Assembly (NCBI GenBank): GCA_002791575.1 | Contig: PFXI01000067.1 | Span: 7,704-65,826, forward strand | DNA: 58,123 nucleotides | From: Zetaproteobacteria bacterium CG_4_9_14_3_um_filter_54_145 | Lineage (GTDB): Bacteria; Pseudomonadota; Zetaproteobacteria; Mariprofundales; Mariprofundaceae | Reading direction: 5' to 3' | Shown here: positions 26,740 to 34,301 of the stretch, piece by piece | How positions within the stretch are numbered: the stretch's first letter is position 1 | Layout of the letters: every line of letters begins with the position of its first letter | Position numbers and translations under genes: made by a program | Notes under the pieces: model-generated | The model's database searches: none | Told to the model about the DNA's origin: nothing | The model's input: only the letters and a program-made list of their open reading frames with translations

Positions 26740-27770
26740 TTCGAAATGATATCAAGGCATTGTCTGCCTACCATGTGCCTGACAGTGATGGCCTGATCAA
26801 ACTGGATGCGATGGAGAATCCCTACGCGTTACCGGAGGATCTGCATCGCGACTGGTTGAACCACCTCGGCACTGTAAATATTAATCGCTATCCGGATGCG
26901 GATATGTTGCCGTTGCGACGGAAGATTGCGGAGCGGGAAGGGGTGATGCCGGAACAGGTATTGCTGGGCAATGGATCTGATGAAATTATCCAGATGTTGT
27001 TGCTGGCGATGAATCCCGGCACCTGTGTCGTACCGCGCCCGACCTTTGTGATGTACGATCTGATTTCGCGCTGGATGAAACGCCCGGTGGCCTCAGTGCC
27101 ATTGAAGGCTGATTTCACGCTGGATGCCGACCATTTTTTGCAGGTATGTGCACGGGAGAAGGCTGAAATTGCCTTTCTGGCCTGCCCGAATAACCCTACC
27201 GGCAATTTGTGGGATGAAAAAACGATTGATCGCATTGCCCGCGGGCTTAATGGTCAGCTGGTGATTGATGAGGCTTATGGGCCGTTCGCCGAACGCAACC
27301 ATAACCATTTGATCAGCGCCAATGTCATGGTCTTGCGCACCTTTTCCAAGCTTGGCTGGGCCGGACTCCGGTTGGGTTACCTGCTGGGTGATGCCGATCA
27401 GATCGCGCACCTGAACAAGGTACGTATGCCGTATAATATTAATGCGCTGACGCAGGCTTCGGCTGAATTTCTGCTCGACCATTTTGAGTTGTTCGAGAAG
27501 CAGGCGGCGGCTATCTGTGTTGAACGCGAGCGTTTGTATAAAGCCCTGGCGGGGATGGATACGGTAACGGTCTTTCCGTCGCAGGCGAACTTCCTGCTGG
27601 TACGGGTGCCGGATGCCGTCGCGCTGTTTGAAGGGCTGAAACAGGCCGGTATTCTGATCAAGAGTATGCATGGCGCTGACCCGTTGCTGGCCAACTGCGT
27701 GCGTATTACCGTTGGTACGACAGAAGAAAATGATGCGGTACTTACTGCGTTGAAGGAGTTGCTCGGATGA
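26736..27770 (+). CDS. hisC: histidinol-phosphate aminotransferase
   Basis: 344 residues, a fold-type I PLP enzyme of the class I/II aminotransferases. It shows [59 protein letters not shown] and the PLP-lysine segment [16 protein letters not shown]. The C-terminus has [19 protein letters not shown]. It makes histidinol phosphate using glutamate. It is translationally coupled at both ends, overlapping hisD and hisB by 4 bases each. Confidence 0.96.
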   Translation: MIRNDIKALSAYHVPDSDGLIKLDAMENPYALPEDLHRDWLNHLGTVNINRYPDADMLPLRRKIAEREGVMPEQVLLGNGSDEIIQMLLLAMNPGTCVVPRPTFVMYDLISRWMKRPVASVPLKADFTLDADHFLQVCAREKAEIAFLACPNNPTGNLWDEKTIDRIARGLNGQLVIDEAYGPFAERNHNHLISANVMVLRTFSKLGWAGLRLGYLLGDADQIAHLNKVRMPYNINALTQASAEFLLDHFELFEKQAAAICVERERLYKALAGMDTVTVFPSQANFLLVRVPDAVALFEGLKQAGILIKSMHGADPLLANCVRITVGTTEENDAVLTALKELLG

Positions 27771-28354
27771 CACGTACTGCGCGTATTGAGCGGAAAACGA
27801 ATGAAACACAAATCACGCTGGAGCTGAATCTGGAAGGCACCGGCAAGGCGGAGCTGAATTCATCGATCCCGTTTCTGGATCATATGCTCGACCAGATCGC
27901 CCGTCATGGGCTGATCGACCTGAAGGTTGAGGCTAACGGTGATCGTGAAATCGATGATCATCACACGGTGGAAGATATCGGCATATGTCTGGGTGAAGCG
28001 CTGCGTCAGGCTGTGGGCGACAAGAAGGGTATTGTGCGTTATGGCCATGCCTATGTGCCGCTGGATGAGGCGCTATCGCGCGTGGTGCTCGATTTTTCCG
28101 GGCGCCCTGGTCTGGAATATCATATCGATTTCCCCAAGGAGACTGTCGGCGGCTTTGATATCGACCTGTTCAAGGAGTTTTTTCAGGCGGTAAGCAATCA
28201 CGCACGTATTACGCTGCATATCGATAATCTGCGCGGCGGTAATAATCATCACATTATTGAAACAGTTTTCAAGGCATTTGGCCGGGCACTGCGTATGGCT
28301 ATTGAAGCGGATCCGCGCCAGTCCGGTGTTCCAAGCACCAAGGGTGCGCTGTGA
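27767..28354 (+). CDS. hisB: imidazoleglycerol-phosphate dehydratase
   Basis: 195 residues, the monofunctional form without a phosphatase domain. It begins [14 protein letters not shown] and contains [15 protein letters not shown]. The two manganese-binding HHTVEDIG and [17 protein letters not shown] motifs are present, and the C-terminal PSTKGAL is standard. Because the HisB phosphatase domain is absent, a separate histidinol-phosphatase must exist elsewhere. It overlaps hisC by 4 bases. After it, a 91-bp gap with heptamer repeats breaks the tight spacing of the operon. Confidence 0.97.
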   Translation: MTRTARIERKTNETQITLELNLEGTGKAELNSSIPFLDHMLDQIARHGLIDLKVEANGDREIDDHHTVEDIGICLGEALRQAVGDKKGIVRYGHAYVPLDEALSRVVLDFSGRPGLEYHIDFPKETVGGFDIDLFKEFFQAVSNHARITLHIDNLRGGNNHHIIETVFKAFGRALRMAIEADPRQSGVPSTKGAL

Positions 28355-28368
28355 AGCATGTGAAAAAT

Positions 28369-28389
28369 CAGGAGTCAGGAGTCAGGAGT
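28369..28389. repeat. three tandem copies of CAGGAGT
   Basis: Three perfect copies of a 7-mer fill 28369-28389, in the hisB-hisH gap. A second heptamer-like tract (TCTCACG, nearly two copies, 28423-28435) follows before hisH. The same 13-base sequence recurs at 32262-32274 after hisF. Confidence 0.85.
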
Positions 28390-28445
28390 AGAACAGGCAT
28401 GGCTTGCGTTTTCCTCTTCCCCTCTCACGTCTCACTGGTCAACTC

Positions 28446-29075
28446 ATGATTGGACTTATTAATTATGGTATGGGCAACCTGCACTCGGTGGCCAAGGCGC
28501 TGGAGAAGGCGGGCGGCAAGGTTGAACTGGTCAGCGATGCCGATGCACTGAGTCGGTATGACCGCATTGTGTTGCCCGGCGTTGGTGCCTTTCGCGACTG
28601 TGTCGGCGCATTGCAATCAACCGGCTTGGATCTCGCGCTGAAAGAGCGTCTGGCTGCGGGCACCCCTTTTCTCGGTATCTGCCTGGGTATGCAGGTGCTG
28701 ATGGATATCTCGCATGAGTTCGGGCGCAACCGTGGTCTGGGTTTGATTCCCGGTGCTGTTAACCCGTTCCCTGCATCGCATCCGTCGCGCGGCTTTAAAA
28801 TTCCGCATATGGGCTGGAATGATGTGATTCTATCCTCGCAGCAGGGGATTCATCCGGTGCTGGCACCGTTGGCAGGAGAGCAGGTCTATTATGTCCACTC
28901 ATACTACTGCGCCCCTGAAAATCCCGAGCACCTGCTGGCTGCCTGCTCCTATGGCGATTATCCGTTCGCCGCTGCCGTCGGGCGTGATAATATCGTAGCC
29001 GTGCAGTTCCATCCTGAAAAATCCCAACGTGCAGGGCTTGCGATGCTGGCTGCATTTCTGCAATGGCATCCGTAA
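28446..29075 (+). CDS. hisH: imidazole glycerol phosphate synthase, glutaminase subunit
   Basis: 209 residues from the ATG at 28446 (MIGLINYGMGNLHSV, the standard HisH start); a frame open upstream to 28404 adds non-family sequence. It is a class I glutamine amidotransferase: oxyanion segment LPGVGAF, nucleophile Cys79 in FLGICLGMQVL, and the catalytic His-Glu in VQFHPEKSQ. It supplies ammonia to HisF. No SD is visible before the ATG; the leader is the repeat-containing gap. It is separated from hisA and hisF by two unrelated genes. Confidence 0.96.
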   Translation: MIGLINYGMGNLHSVAKALEKAGGKVELVSDADALSRYDRIVLPGVGAFRDCVGALQSTGLDLALKERLAAGTPFLGICLGMQVLMDISHEFGRNRGLGLIPGAVNPFPASHPSRGFKIPHMGWNDVILSSQQGIHPVLAPLAGEQVYYVHSYYCAPENPEHLLAACSYGDYPFAAAVGRDNIVAVQFHPEKSQRAGLAMLAAFLQWHP

Positions 29076-29191
29076 CGCGTCAGTATTTAATGCGCAAAAG
29101 GGTATGACTGCAAAGGATTATTTTTCAGCCGGATGGGTGACAGAGCCGTTCTATCAGGGTCACAGGTGTAAAAATTCCACTTTTTACCTAC

Positions 29192-29249
29192 TTGTCAGGG
29201 CGTCTCCTTGGAACGATTATACACCGCATCTCGGAACTCCAAGGAGGAG
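29192..29249 (+). promoter_or_regulatory. cytochrome gene promoter and SD-pairing inverted repeat
   Basis: TTGTCA (29192-29197), 17 bp, GATTAT (29215-29220) is a fair sigma-70 promoter. Independently, CTCCTTGGA (29204-29212) is the exact complement of TCCAAGGAG (29238-29246), which includes the Shine-Dalgarno AAGGAGG. If transcription starts further upstream, the SD could be sequestered; if it starts from this promoter, the left arm is not transcribed and the repeat could be an operator. A 7-bp repeat GTAAAAA/TTTTTAC also lies just upstream (29168-29187). Confidence 0.5.
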
Positions 29250-29254
29250 TATAT

Positions 29255-29626
29255 ATGAAAAAGATAATGATGATTACAGCAGCTGCTGCTATGGCAATGG
29301 GTGCAATGTCAGTCACCGCTTATGCGGGTGCTGAGGGTAAATGCAAGGCGTGTCATACCTTTACCGCAGCAAACAAAGTTGGCCCAGGTCTGGCCGGTGT
29401 AGTTGGCCGTGCGGCTGGTAAGCACGAAGGTTTCAAGTATAGCACAAGCCTCGGCGGCGCTAACTGGAACTGGGATGAAGCGCACCTGCGTGCATGGGTA
29501 TGTAACTCCAAGGATGCAATCAAGGAATTCACCGGTGATGATCATGCCAAGACCAAGATGCCACCACAGAAGATTTGTGATGCAGCCAAACAGGATGAGC
29601 TGATTGCCTTCCTGAAGGCTCAGTGA
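29255..29626 (+). CDS. periplasmic monohaem cytochrome c, copy 1
   Basis: 123 residues from an ATG with AAGGAGG 7 bases upstream. A signal peptide (to about residue 24, TAYA) leads into class I cytochrome c: haem motif CKACH (Cys30, Cys33, His34), VGPGLAGVVGR, and the distal Met102 in TKMPPQ. Two further Cys, Cys83 (WVCNSK) and Cys108 (KICDAA), are also present in the second copy and may form a disulfide. It resembles short soluble electron carriers. It lies between hisH and hisA with its own terminator, and a paralogue at 57626 shares a 47-base exactly identical DNA stretch. Confidence 0.93.
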   Translation: MKKIMMITAAAAMAMGAMSVTAYAGAEGKCKACHTFTAANKVGPGLAGVVGRAAGKHEGFKYSTSLGGANWNWDEAHLRAWVCNSKDAIKEFTGDDHAKTKMPPQKICDAAKQDELIAFLKAQ

Positions 29627-29674
29627 TTTATTACGGACAGTAAGAGCCGACGTTATCGTCGTCTTTGACTGCCG

Positions 29675-29707
29675 AAAAGCCCCCGCCAATGGCGGGGGCT
29701 TTTTTTT
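29675..29707 (+). terminator. intrinsic terminator of the cytochrome gene
   Basis: AAAAGCCCCCGCCA (29675-29688) pairs with 29690-29703, giving a GC-rich stem of at least 12 bp, followed by a run of T to 29707. This is the strongest terminator in the window. Confidence 0.95.
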
Positions 29708-29799
29708 ATTTTAACGCTTAAATCCGGACAATACTCCCTGATATTTGTGTTAGCAGACCGGTTCTCAGCTACAGCTTTCACGGCCCTGATCTGGCGGGA

Positions 29800-30585
29800 T
29801 CAGTGACTCTCCGATATAGCCCATGTGCCATTGCGCTTCTGCCATACTTTGGCATAGCTCGTTTCACTCCTGCCATGAGCGGTGATGGTCTGCCGAAGCT
29901 CACGATATTCCCGGCCATTGTGATTAATGCCGATCTGCAGTACGGTAACAGAGCCGGATGCAAATCCGTCATGCCAGTAGTAGGTGTCGCCGACTGTAGC
30001 ACTGGTGGCTCGTATCCATGCCTGTTCATGCATACGTTGTTGCTGCTCATCCAATTGATCGATAATGCTCAGGGTCAGTGCTGTGAAGGCCAGCCAGCGG
30101 AATGCATCATGGTCGCTATAGTAATATCCGAATCCGGGATAGCGATGACCGTATGTGCGATAGATGCGGATGCCCTGATAGTAACGGCTGCGTGCAACAC
30201 GGTGATACGCGCGGGGAGTGGACCGTGGTCGCTCGATATGGATGGAGCGGTGCGTTTCGATATGGCGAGCAGGAGGCAGGATCACCCGCTTGTGCTGTTC
30301 AATCTGTACGCCTGTCCGGTGCGGATTCCGTTGCTCCACGCGTTGTTGACGCTGTTGTTCTACTCGCTTGGGTGCCCGCTGCTCGATTCGTGGGGTGGAT
30401 TGCCTGTCAGTCCGCGGTGGAGTGTGCCGTTCAATGCCTTGCCGGGCATTGGCGGGTCTTTGCTCCCGTTGCTCTGCCTGCTGTTGTCGGTCAGCGCGAT
30501 TCCCGTCGCCGCGTTCTGCAAGGGCCGGGGTGGTCGTGCCTGTAATCAGCGTAAGCAGGGCCAGTAGTGTAATCTTGCTGTTCAT
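29800..30585 (-). CDS. secreted Arg/Gln-rich protein with 17-kDa surface-antigen-like C-terminus
   Basis: 261 residues from the ATG at 30585 (AAGGAGG 5 bases upstream; an ATG one codon earlier is too close). The frame stays open far upstream, but there it opposes hisA. A signal peptide ends TTPALA. Residues about 25-130 are a low-complexity, strongly basic Arg/Gln/Glu/His segment (RVEQQRQQRVEQR). A Tyr/Gly-rich stretch (YPGFGYYYSD) and a hydrophobic helix (WLAFTALTLSII) follow. The last 60 residues (ASGSVTVLQIG, GREYRELRQTITAHGRSE, KRNGTWAI) resemble the C-terminal domain of rickettsial-type 17-kDa surface antigens. Function unknown. Confidence 0.75.
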   Translation of the reverse strand: MNSKITLLALLTLITGTTTPALAERGDGNRADRQQQAEQREQRPANARQGIERHTPPRTDRQSTPRIEQRAPKRVEQQRQQRVEQRNPHRTGVQIEQHKRVILPPARHIETHRSIHIERPRSTPRAYHRVARSRYYQGIRIYRTYGHRYPGFGYYYSDHDAFRWLAFTALTLSIIDQLDEQQQRMHEQAWIRATSATVGDTYYWHDGFASGSVTVLQIGINHNGREYRELRQTITAHGRSETSYAKVWQKRNGTWAISESH

Positions 30586-30741
30586 CATTGCCTCCTTTAT
30601 GCGCATCTTTACGTTGACCATGCTCGCATGGTCTGCGTAAATGTGGGTGGTGAATGTGTAAAAAGAATGTAAACAGGGCGCTGATGGCGCAGAAGCACGT
30701 CGCGGGTGCAATCCATCGGCATTGTCTGCATTATTCGCTGC

Positions 30742-31482
30742 ATGACAGCCAATACTCTTTTTGAACTTATTCCCGCCATCGATCTGAAGGGTGGCCACTG
30801 CGTGCGTCTGAAACAGGGGCGTATGGATGATGCTACCGATTACGGTGATGACCCGGCGGCCATGGCGCTGCACTGGCAGTCGCTGGGCGCACGTCGTATG
30901 CACGTTGTTGATCTGGATGGCGCATTTGCCGGCAAACCGGCCAATCGCGAAGCTATCCGCAGCATCTGTGCGGCGCTGACGATTCCTGTGCAACTCGGTG
31001 GTGGCCTGCGTGATCTGGCCATGATTGAGGGTACGCTGAACCTCGGTGTGCAGCGGGTGATTCTCGGCTCGGTAGCCATATCCAATCCGGCACTTGTGGA
31101 TCAGGCGTGTGCGGCCTTCCCCGGACAGATCTGTGTCGGTATTGATGCCAAAGAAGGTATGGTGGCGGTGCATGGCTGGGACGATGTGACCGATGTCAGG
31201 GCAGTTGATCTTGCACGTCGCTTTGAAGATGCAGGCGTTGCAGCGATTATCTATACCGATATTGCGCGTGATGGCATGTTAACCGGTCCCAATATTGACG
31301 AAACGGCCAATCTTGCCCGTGCAGTCTCCATCCCGGTCATTGTCTCAGGTGGTGTGGCGAGTATGGCCGATGTCACTGCCTGTGCTGCGCATGTGGCCGA
31401 TGGCATCTGTGGCGCGATTACCGGTCGCGCTATCTACGAGGGTACACTCGACTTTGCTGCTGCAATGAAGGCAACTGCCTGA
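30742..31482 (+). CDS. hisA: phosphoribosylformimino-5-aminoimidazole carboxamide ribotide isomerase
   Basis: 246 residues from the ATG at 30742, which places the catalytic Asp in [11 protein letters not shown] at its usual position; an upstream frame start at 30706 is not family-like. A (beta/alpha)8 barrel with [49 protein letters not shown], and the second acid in [18 protein letters not shown]. The C-terminal phosphate site is [12 protein letters not shown]. It performs the Amadori isomerisation in histidine synthesis. No clear SD precedes it. It overlaps hisF by one base. Confidence 0.96.
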   Translation: MTANTLFELIPAIDLKGGHCVRLKQGRMDDATDYGDDPAAMALHWQSLGARRMHVVDLDGAFAGKPANREAIRSICAALTIPVQLGGGLRDLAMIEGTLNLGVQRVILGSVAISNPALVDQACAAFPGQICVGIDAKEGMVAVHGWDDVTDVRAVDLARRFEDAGVAAIIYTDIARDGMLTGPNIDETANLARAVSIPVIVSGGVASMADVTACAAHVADGICGAITGRAIYEGTLDFAAAMKATA

Positions 31483-32237
31483 TGCTCTCCAAACGTATTA
31501 TTCCCTGTCTGGATGTGGCGCACGGACGTGTGGTCAAGGGTGTCCAGTTTGTCGATATTATTGATGCGGGTGATCCGGTTGAAGCTGCGATCAAATATGA
31601 TGAGCAGGGTGCCGATGAGCTGACCTTTCTCGATATCCGTGCCAGCCATGAAAGCCGCGGCACGCTTTACCATATGGTGACGGAAGTGGCCGAGCATGTC
31701 TTTATGCCGCTTACCGTTGGCGGTGGCGTCAAGGCACTGGCGGATATTGAGGGCTTGCTGCGTGCCGGTGCCGACAAGGTATCGATCAATACGGCCGCTA
31801 TTGTGACGCCGGAGCTGGTCAGGGATGCGGCCGAGCGCTTTGGATCATCAACCATTGTTGTGGCTATTGATGCCAAGCGGGTCGACAGTCATTGGGAGTG
31901 CTTTACTCACGGCGGCAGAAAACCGACCGGCATCAATGCCGTCGAATGGGCGACGCGGATGTCCGACTACGGCGCCGGTGAAATACTGTTGACCAGTATG
32001 GATGCCGATGGCACCAAGAACGGTTATGACATTCCGTTGACACGTGCCGTGGCCGATGCGGTGACTGCCAATGTGGTGGCGTCCGGTGGTGTCGGTACAC
32101 TGGAGCATATGGCTGAGGGATTGAAGGCGGGCGGGGCTGATGCAGTGTTGGCAGCATCTATTTTCCATTTTGGCACCTATACCATCCATCAAACCAAGAC
32201 ATTTCTGGCTGCTCAGGGTATTCCGGTGCGTCTGTAA
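31482..32237 (+). CDS. hisF: imidazole glycerol phosphate synthase, cyclase subunit
   Basis: 251 residues, a barrel related to HisA. It begins [21 protein letters not shown] with the catalytic Asp11, then [39 protein letters not shown], the second catalytic Asp in [25 protein letters not shown] and [12 protein letters not shown]. It combines with HisH to make imidazole glycerol phosphate and AICAR. It is translationally coupled to hisA. HisI/HisE are not adjacent and not in the window. Confidence 0.97.
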   Translation: MLSKRIIPCLDVAHGRVVKGVQFVDIIDAGDPVEAAIKYDEQGADELTFLDIRASHESRGTLYHMVTEVAEHVFMPLTVGGGVKALADIEGLLRAGADKVSINTAAIVTPELVRDAAERFGSSTIVVAIDAKRVDSHWECFTHGGRKPTGINAVEWATRMSDYGAGEILLTSMDADGTKNGYDIPLTRAVADAVTANVVASGGVGTLEHMAEGLKAGGADAVLAASIFHFGTYTIHQTKTFLAAQGIPVRL

Positions 32238-32258
32238 GATGCGCACTCATCACGCTTT

Positions 32259-32274
32259 ACGTCTCACGTCTCAC
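32259..32274. repeat. two tandem ACGTCTC units between hisF and the DedA gene
   Basis: Two copies of ACGTCTC plus AC. Thirteen bases (TCTCACGTCTCAC, 32262-32274) are identical to 28423-28435 upstream of hisH. Confidence 0.75.
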
Positions 32275-32285
32275 AGCCTCTAATC

Positions 32286-32912
32286 ATGGAATGGGCGCAG
32301 CAGTTTGTTGAACAGTATGGCTACTGGGCTGTGTTTGCCTGGACCTTTATCGAGGGTGAATCGGTATTCATTGCTGCGGCTGCTCTGGCTGCTGCCGGGC
32401 TGCTGACCCCGTGGAAGGTGATTGCCGTAGCGGCTGTTGGCGCCTATGTCGGCCACCTCGTCTTTTTTGCGCTGGGTCGCTGGCGCGGCATGGCGATTAT
32501 CAATGCGCTACCGTTTTTGAAGCGTCATTACCAGAAGGCCAATGCGGTGCTGGATCGCTATGCTCACTGGTCTATCTTCATCTTTCAGTACTTGTACGGT
32601 ACCCGTATGGTGGCGGCGATTCTGTTCGGCTGCTCCACCATCGGCTTTGTTCGTTTCGCTCTGTTGCAGGTAGTTAACTGCCTGAGCTGGGCGCTGATTA
32701 TCTATGCTATCGGCCATCTGCTGGGCATGGCCGGTGTGGCTATTCTGCACCGCTTCGGTCTGATCGGTTTGCTTGTGGTTGTGCTGGTAGCTGCGGCTAT
32801 CGGCGGCTGGCTCTATCTGCGCTACGGCCATCATCACGTGCGCAGGCACTGGCAGCAGAGGGCCGTGGAACCGGGCAATACCGATGATAAGAGGCAACAC
32901 GACGAACACTGA
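32286..32912 (+). CDS. DedA-family membrane protein
   Basis: 208 residues with several membrane helices. It has the VTT/DedA features: an acidic residue in the first re-entrant helix (FAWTFIEGESVFI), the G-x-x-x-G region VGAYVGHLVFFALGRWRG, and the Arg-containing motif FQYLYGTRMVAAILFGCSTIGFVRF. The family includes proposed lipid scramblases such as undecaprenyl-phosphate flippases and proteins needed for membrane homeostasis. The C-terminus is a His/Arg-rich cytoplasmic tail (GHHHVRRHWQQR). It lies 48 bp after hisF with no clear SD (leader CCTCTAATC). Confidence 0.9.
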   Translation: MEWAQQFVEQYGYWAVFAWTFIEGESVFIAAAALAAAGLLTPWKVIAVAAVGAYVGHLVFFALGRWRGMAIINALPFLKRHYQKANAVLDRYAHWSIFIFQYLYGTRMVAAILFGCSTIGFVRFALLQVVNCLSWALIIYAIGHLLGMAGVAILHRFGLIGLLVVVLVAAAIGGWLYLRYGHHHVRRHWQQRAVEPGNTDDKRQHDEH

Positions 32913-32959
32913 CAGTTTAGGTGGCGTCGGCTATACTCAGGAGCAGTATAGAGGTTGCC

Positions 32960-33748
32960 ATGTCTGTTCGTCCTGCTGCTGTTGCCGGTTTGTTCTACCC
33001 TGCTGATCGGGCGGAATTGCGCAGTGCGATTGCCAACGAACTGGGTAGTGCAGCATATTGCGGTTGCTATCCGAAAGCGCTGATTGTGCCCCATGCCGGT
33101 TATATCTATTCAGCCCCGACTGCCGCCTGTGCTTATGCGGCGTTGAAAAACGCTCCTGTTTCCCGTGTTATTCTTGTCGGGCCGGGCCACCGGGTCGCCT
33201 TTCATGGTGTTGCTGTCGCTTCATCTTCAGCCTTCCGCACGCCGTTAGGCGATGTGCCGCTTGCCGTCGATGTGCCGGAGCTTGCCAGTCGCTTTGATTG
33301 TGTCTGCGTTCATGATAGCGCGCATGCCATGGAGCACTCACTGGAGGTGCAGTTACCATTTTTGCAGATGGTGCTGGGCTCATTTGAGCTGCTGCCGCTC
33401 TGTGTCGGTGCAGTCGAGGCATCCGAACTTGCGGCGGTGCTCGAATCACTGCGCGGCGATCAACAGACCCTGTTTGTGATCAGCTCCGATCTGTCTCACT
33501 ATCATCCCTATGAACAGGCGCGGATACTGGATCATGCAACGATCGGCCATATTCTTGCCGGCCGTGCTGTGGATCATGAGCAGGCCTGTGGTGCAACCGG
33601 CATCAATGCGATGGGGATGGTTGCGCAGCAACATGGGATGCGGGCGCGCCTGCTCGACTATCGCAATTCCGGCGACACGGCTGGCGACCATGATCGTGTG
33701 GTCGGTTATGCCTCACTGGTATATGAGGCGGGTGACAGCGATGGATGA
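32960..33748 (+). CDS. amrB: AmmeMemoRadiSam system protein B (MEMO family)
   Basis: 262 residues from an ATG at 32960 with AGAGGT 4-5 bases upstream; an in-frame start 13 codons earlier lacks an SD. MEMO1-family fold related to metal-dependent dioxygenases: RPAAVAGLFYPAD, IVPHAGYIYSAP, LVGPGHRVAFHG, the HSLEVQLPFLQ segment and SSDLSHYHPY. The metal-site His residues typical of the family (HAGY, GPGH, HSLEVQ) are present. It overlaps the AMMECR1 gene by 8 bases. The three-gene cluster is widespread; its biochemical role is still being worked out. Confidence 0.93.
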   Translation: MSVRPAAVAGLFYPADRAELRSAIANELGSAAYCGCYPKALIVPHAGYIYSAPTAACAYAALKNAPVSRVILVGPGHRVAFHGVAVASSSAFRTPLGDVPLAVDVPELASRFDCVCVHDSAHAMEHSLEVQLPFLQMVLGSFELLPLCVGAVEASELAAVLESLRGDQQTLFVISSDLSHYHPYEQARILDHATIGHILAGRAVDHEQACGATGINAMGMVAQQHGMRARLLDYRNSGDTAGDHDRVVGYASLVYEAGDSDG

Positions 33749-34298
33749 CAAAGGACGCGCCCTTCTCGCACTGGCCCGTGCCGCCATCGCTTCCCGTTTG
33801 GGACTGGATGGCGCAAAGCCTGAAACCACATCATACATGCATGAGCAGGCCGCAAGCTTTGTGACGATACACAAGCATGGCGCCCTGCGCGGCTGCATCG
33901 GCACACTTGAGCCATACCGGCCACTGGCTGCGGATGTGGAGGGCAATGCAATGGCTGCCGCCTTCGAGGATCCGCGTTTCCCTCCGCTGACGCGGCAGGA
34001 GTTTCCACTCATCGCTATTGAACTGTCGGTGCTCTCGCCACTGCAGGTGATGCCTGTGCGTGATGAGGCGGATGCGCTTTCCCGTCTCAGGCCGGGGGTT
34101 GACGGGGTGGTGCTGCGTTTCGGCATGAACAGGGCAACATTTTTGCCACAGGTCTGGGAGCAGTTGCCAGACCCTGCCCAATTTATGGCTCACCTGAAGA
34201 TGAAAGCCGGGCTGCCGGCCACCTTCTGGGATCCGGGTATCGAGATCTGTCGTTATCAGGTGAGCAAGTATTACGAACAGGAGAAAAGCAGGGAGTAA
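33741..34298 (+). CDS. amrA: AmmeMemoRadiSam system protein A (AMMECR1 domain)
   Basis: 185 residues from the ATG at 33741 (MDDKGRALLALARAAI); a GTG three codons upstream is an alternative, and the open frame extends back into the MEMO gene. AMMECR1 domain throughout: FVTIHKHGALRGCIGTLEPYRPLA with the nearly invariant L-R-G-C-I-G motif, AFEDPRFPPLTRQEFP, IELSVLSPLQV, GVVLRFGMNRATFLPQVWEQLP. The conserved Cys is present. It lies between the MEMO and radical SAM genes, overlapping the first by 8 bases and ending 3 bp before the second. Confidence 0.93.
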   Translation: MDDKGRALLALARAAIASRLGLDGAKPETTSYMHEQAASFVTIHKHGALRGCIGTLEPYRPLAADVEGNAMAAAFEDPRFPPLTRQEFPLIAIELSVLSPLQVMPVRDEADALSRLRPGVDGVVLRFGMNRATFLPQVWEQLPDPAQFMAHLKMKAGLPATFWDPGIEICRYQVSKYYEQEKSRE

Positions 34299-34301
34299 GC
34301 C

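Noticed and set aside
30586-31173. Upstream extension of the 29800-30585 frame on the minus strand
   Set aside because: The extension opposes hisA and lacks a signal or domain; the SD and signal peptide at 30585 fix the real start.
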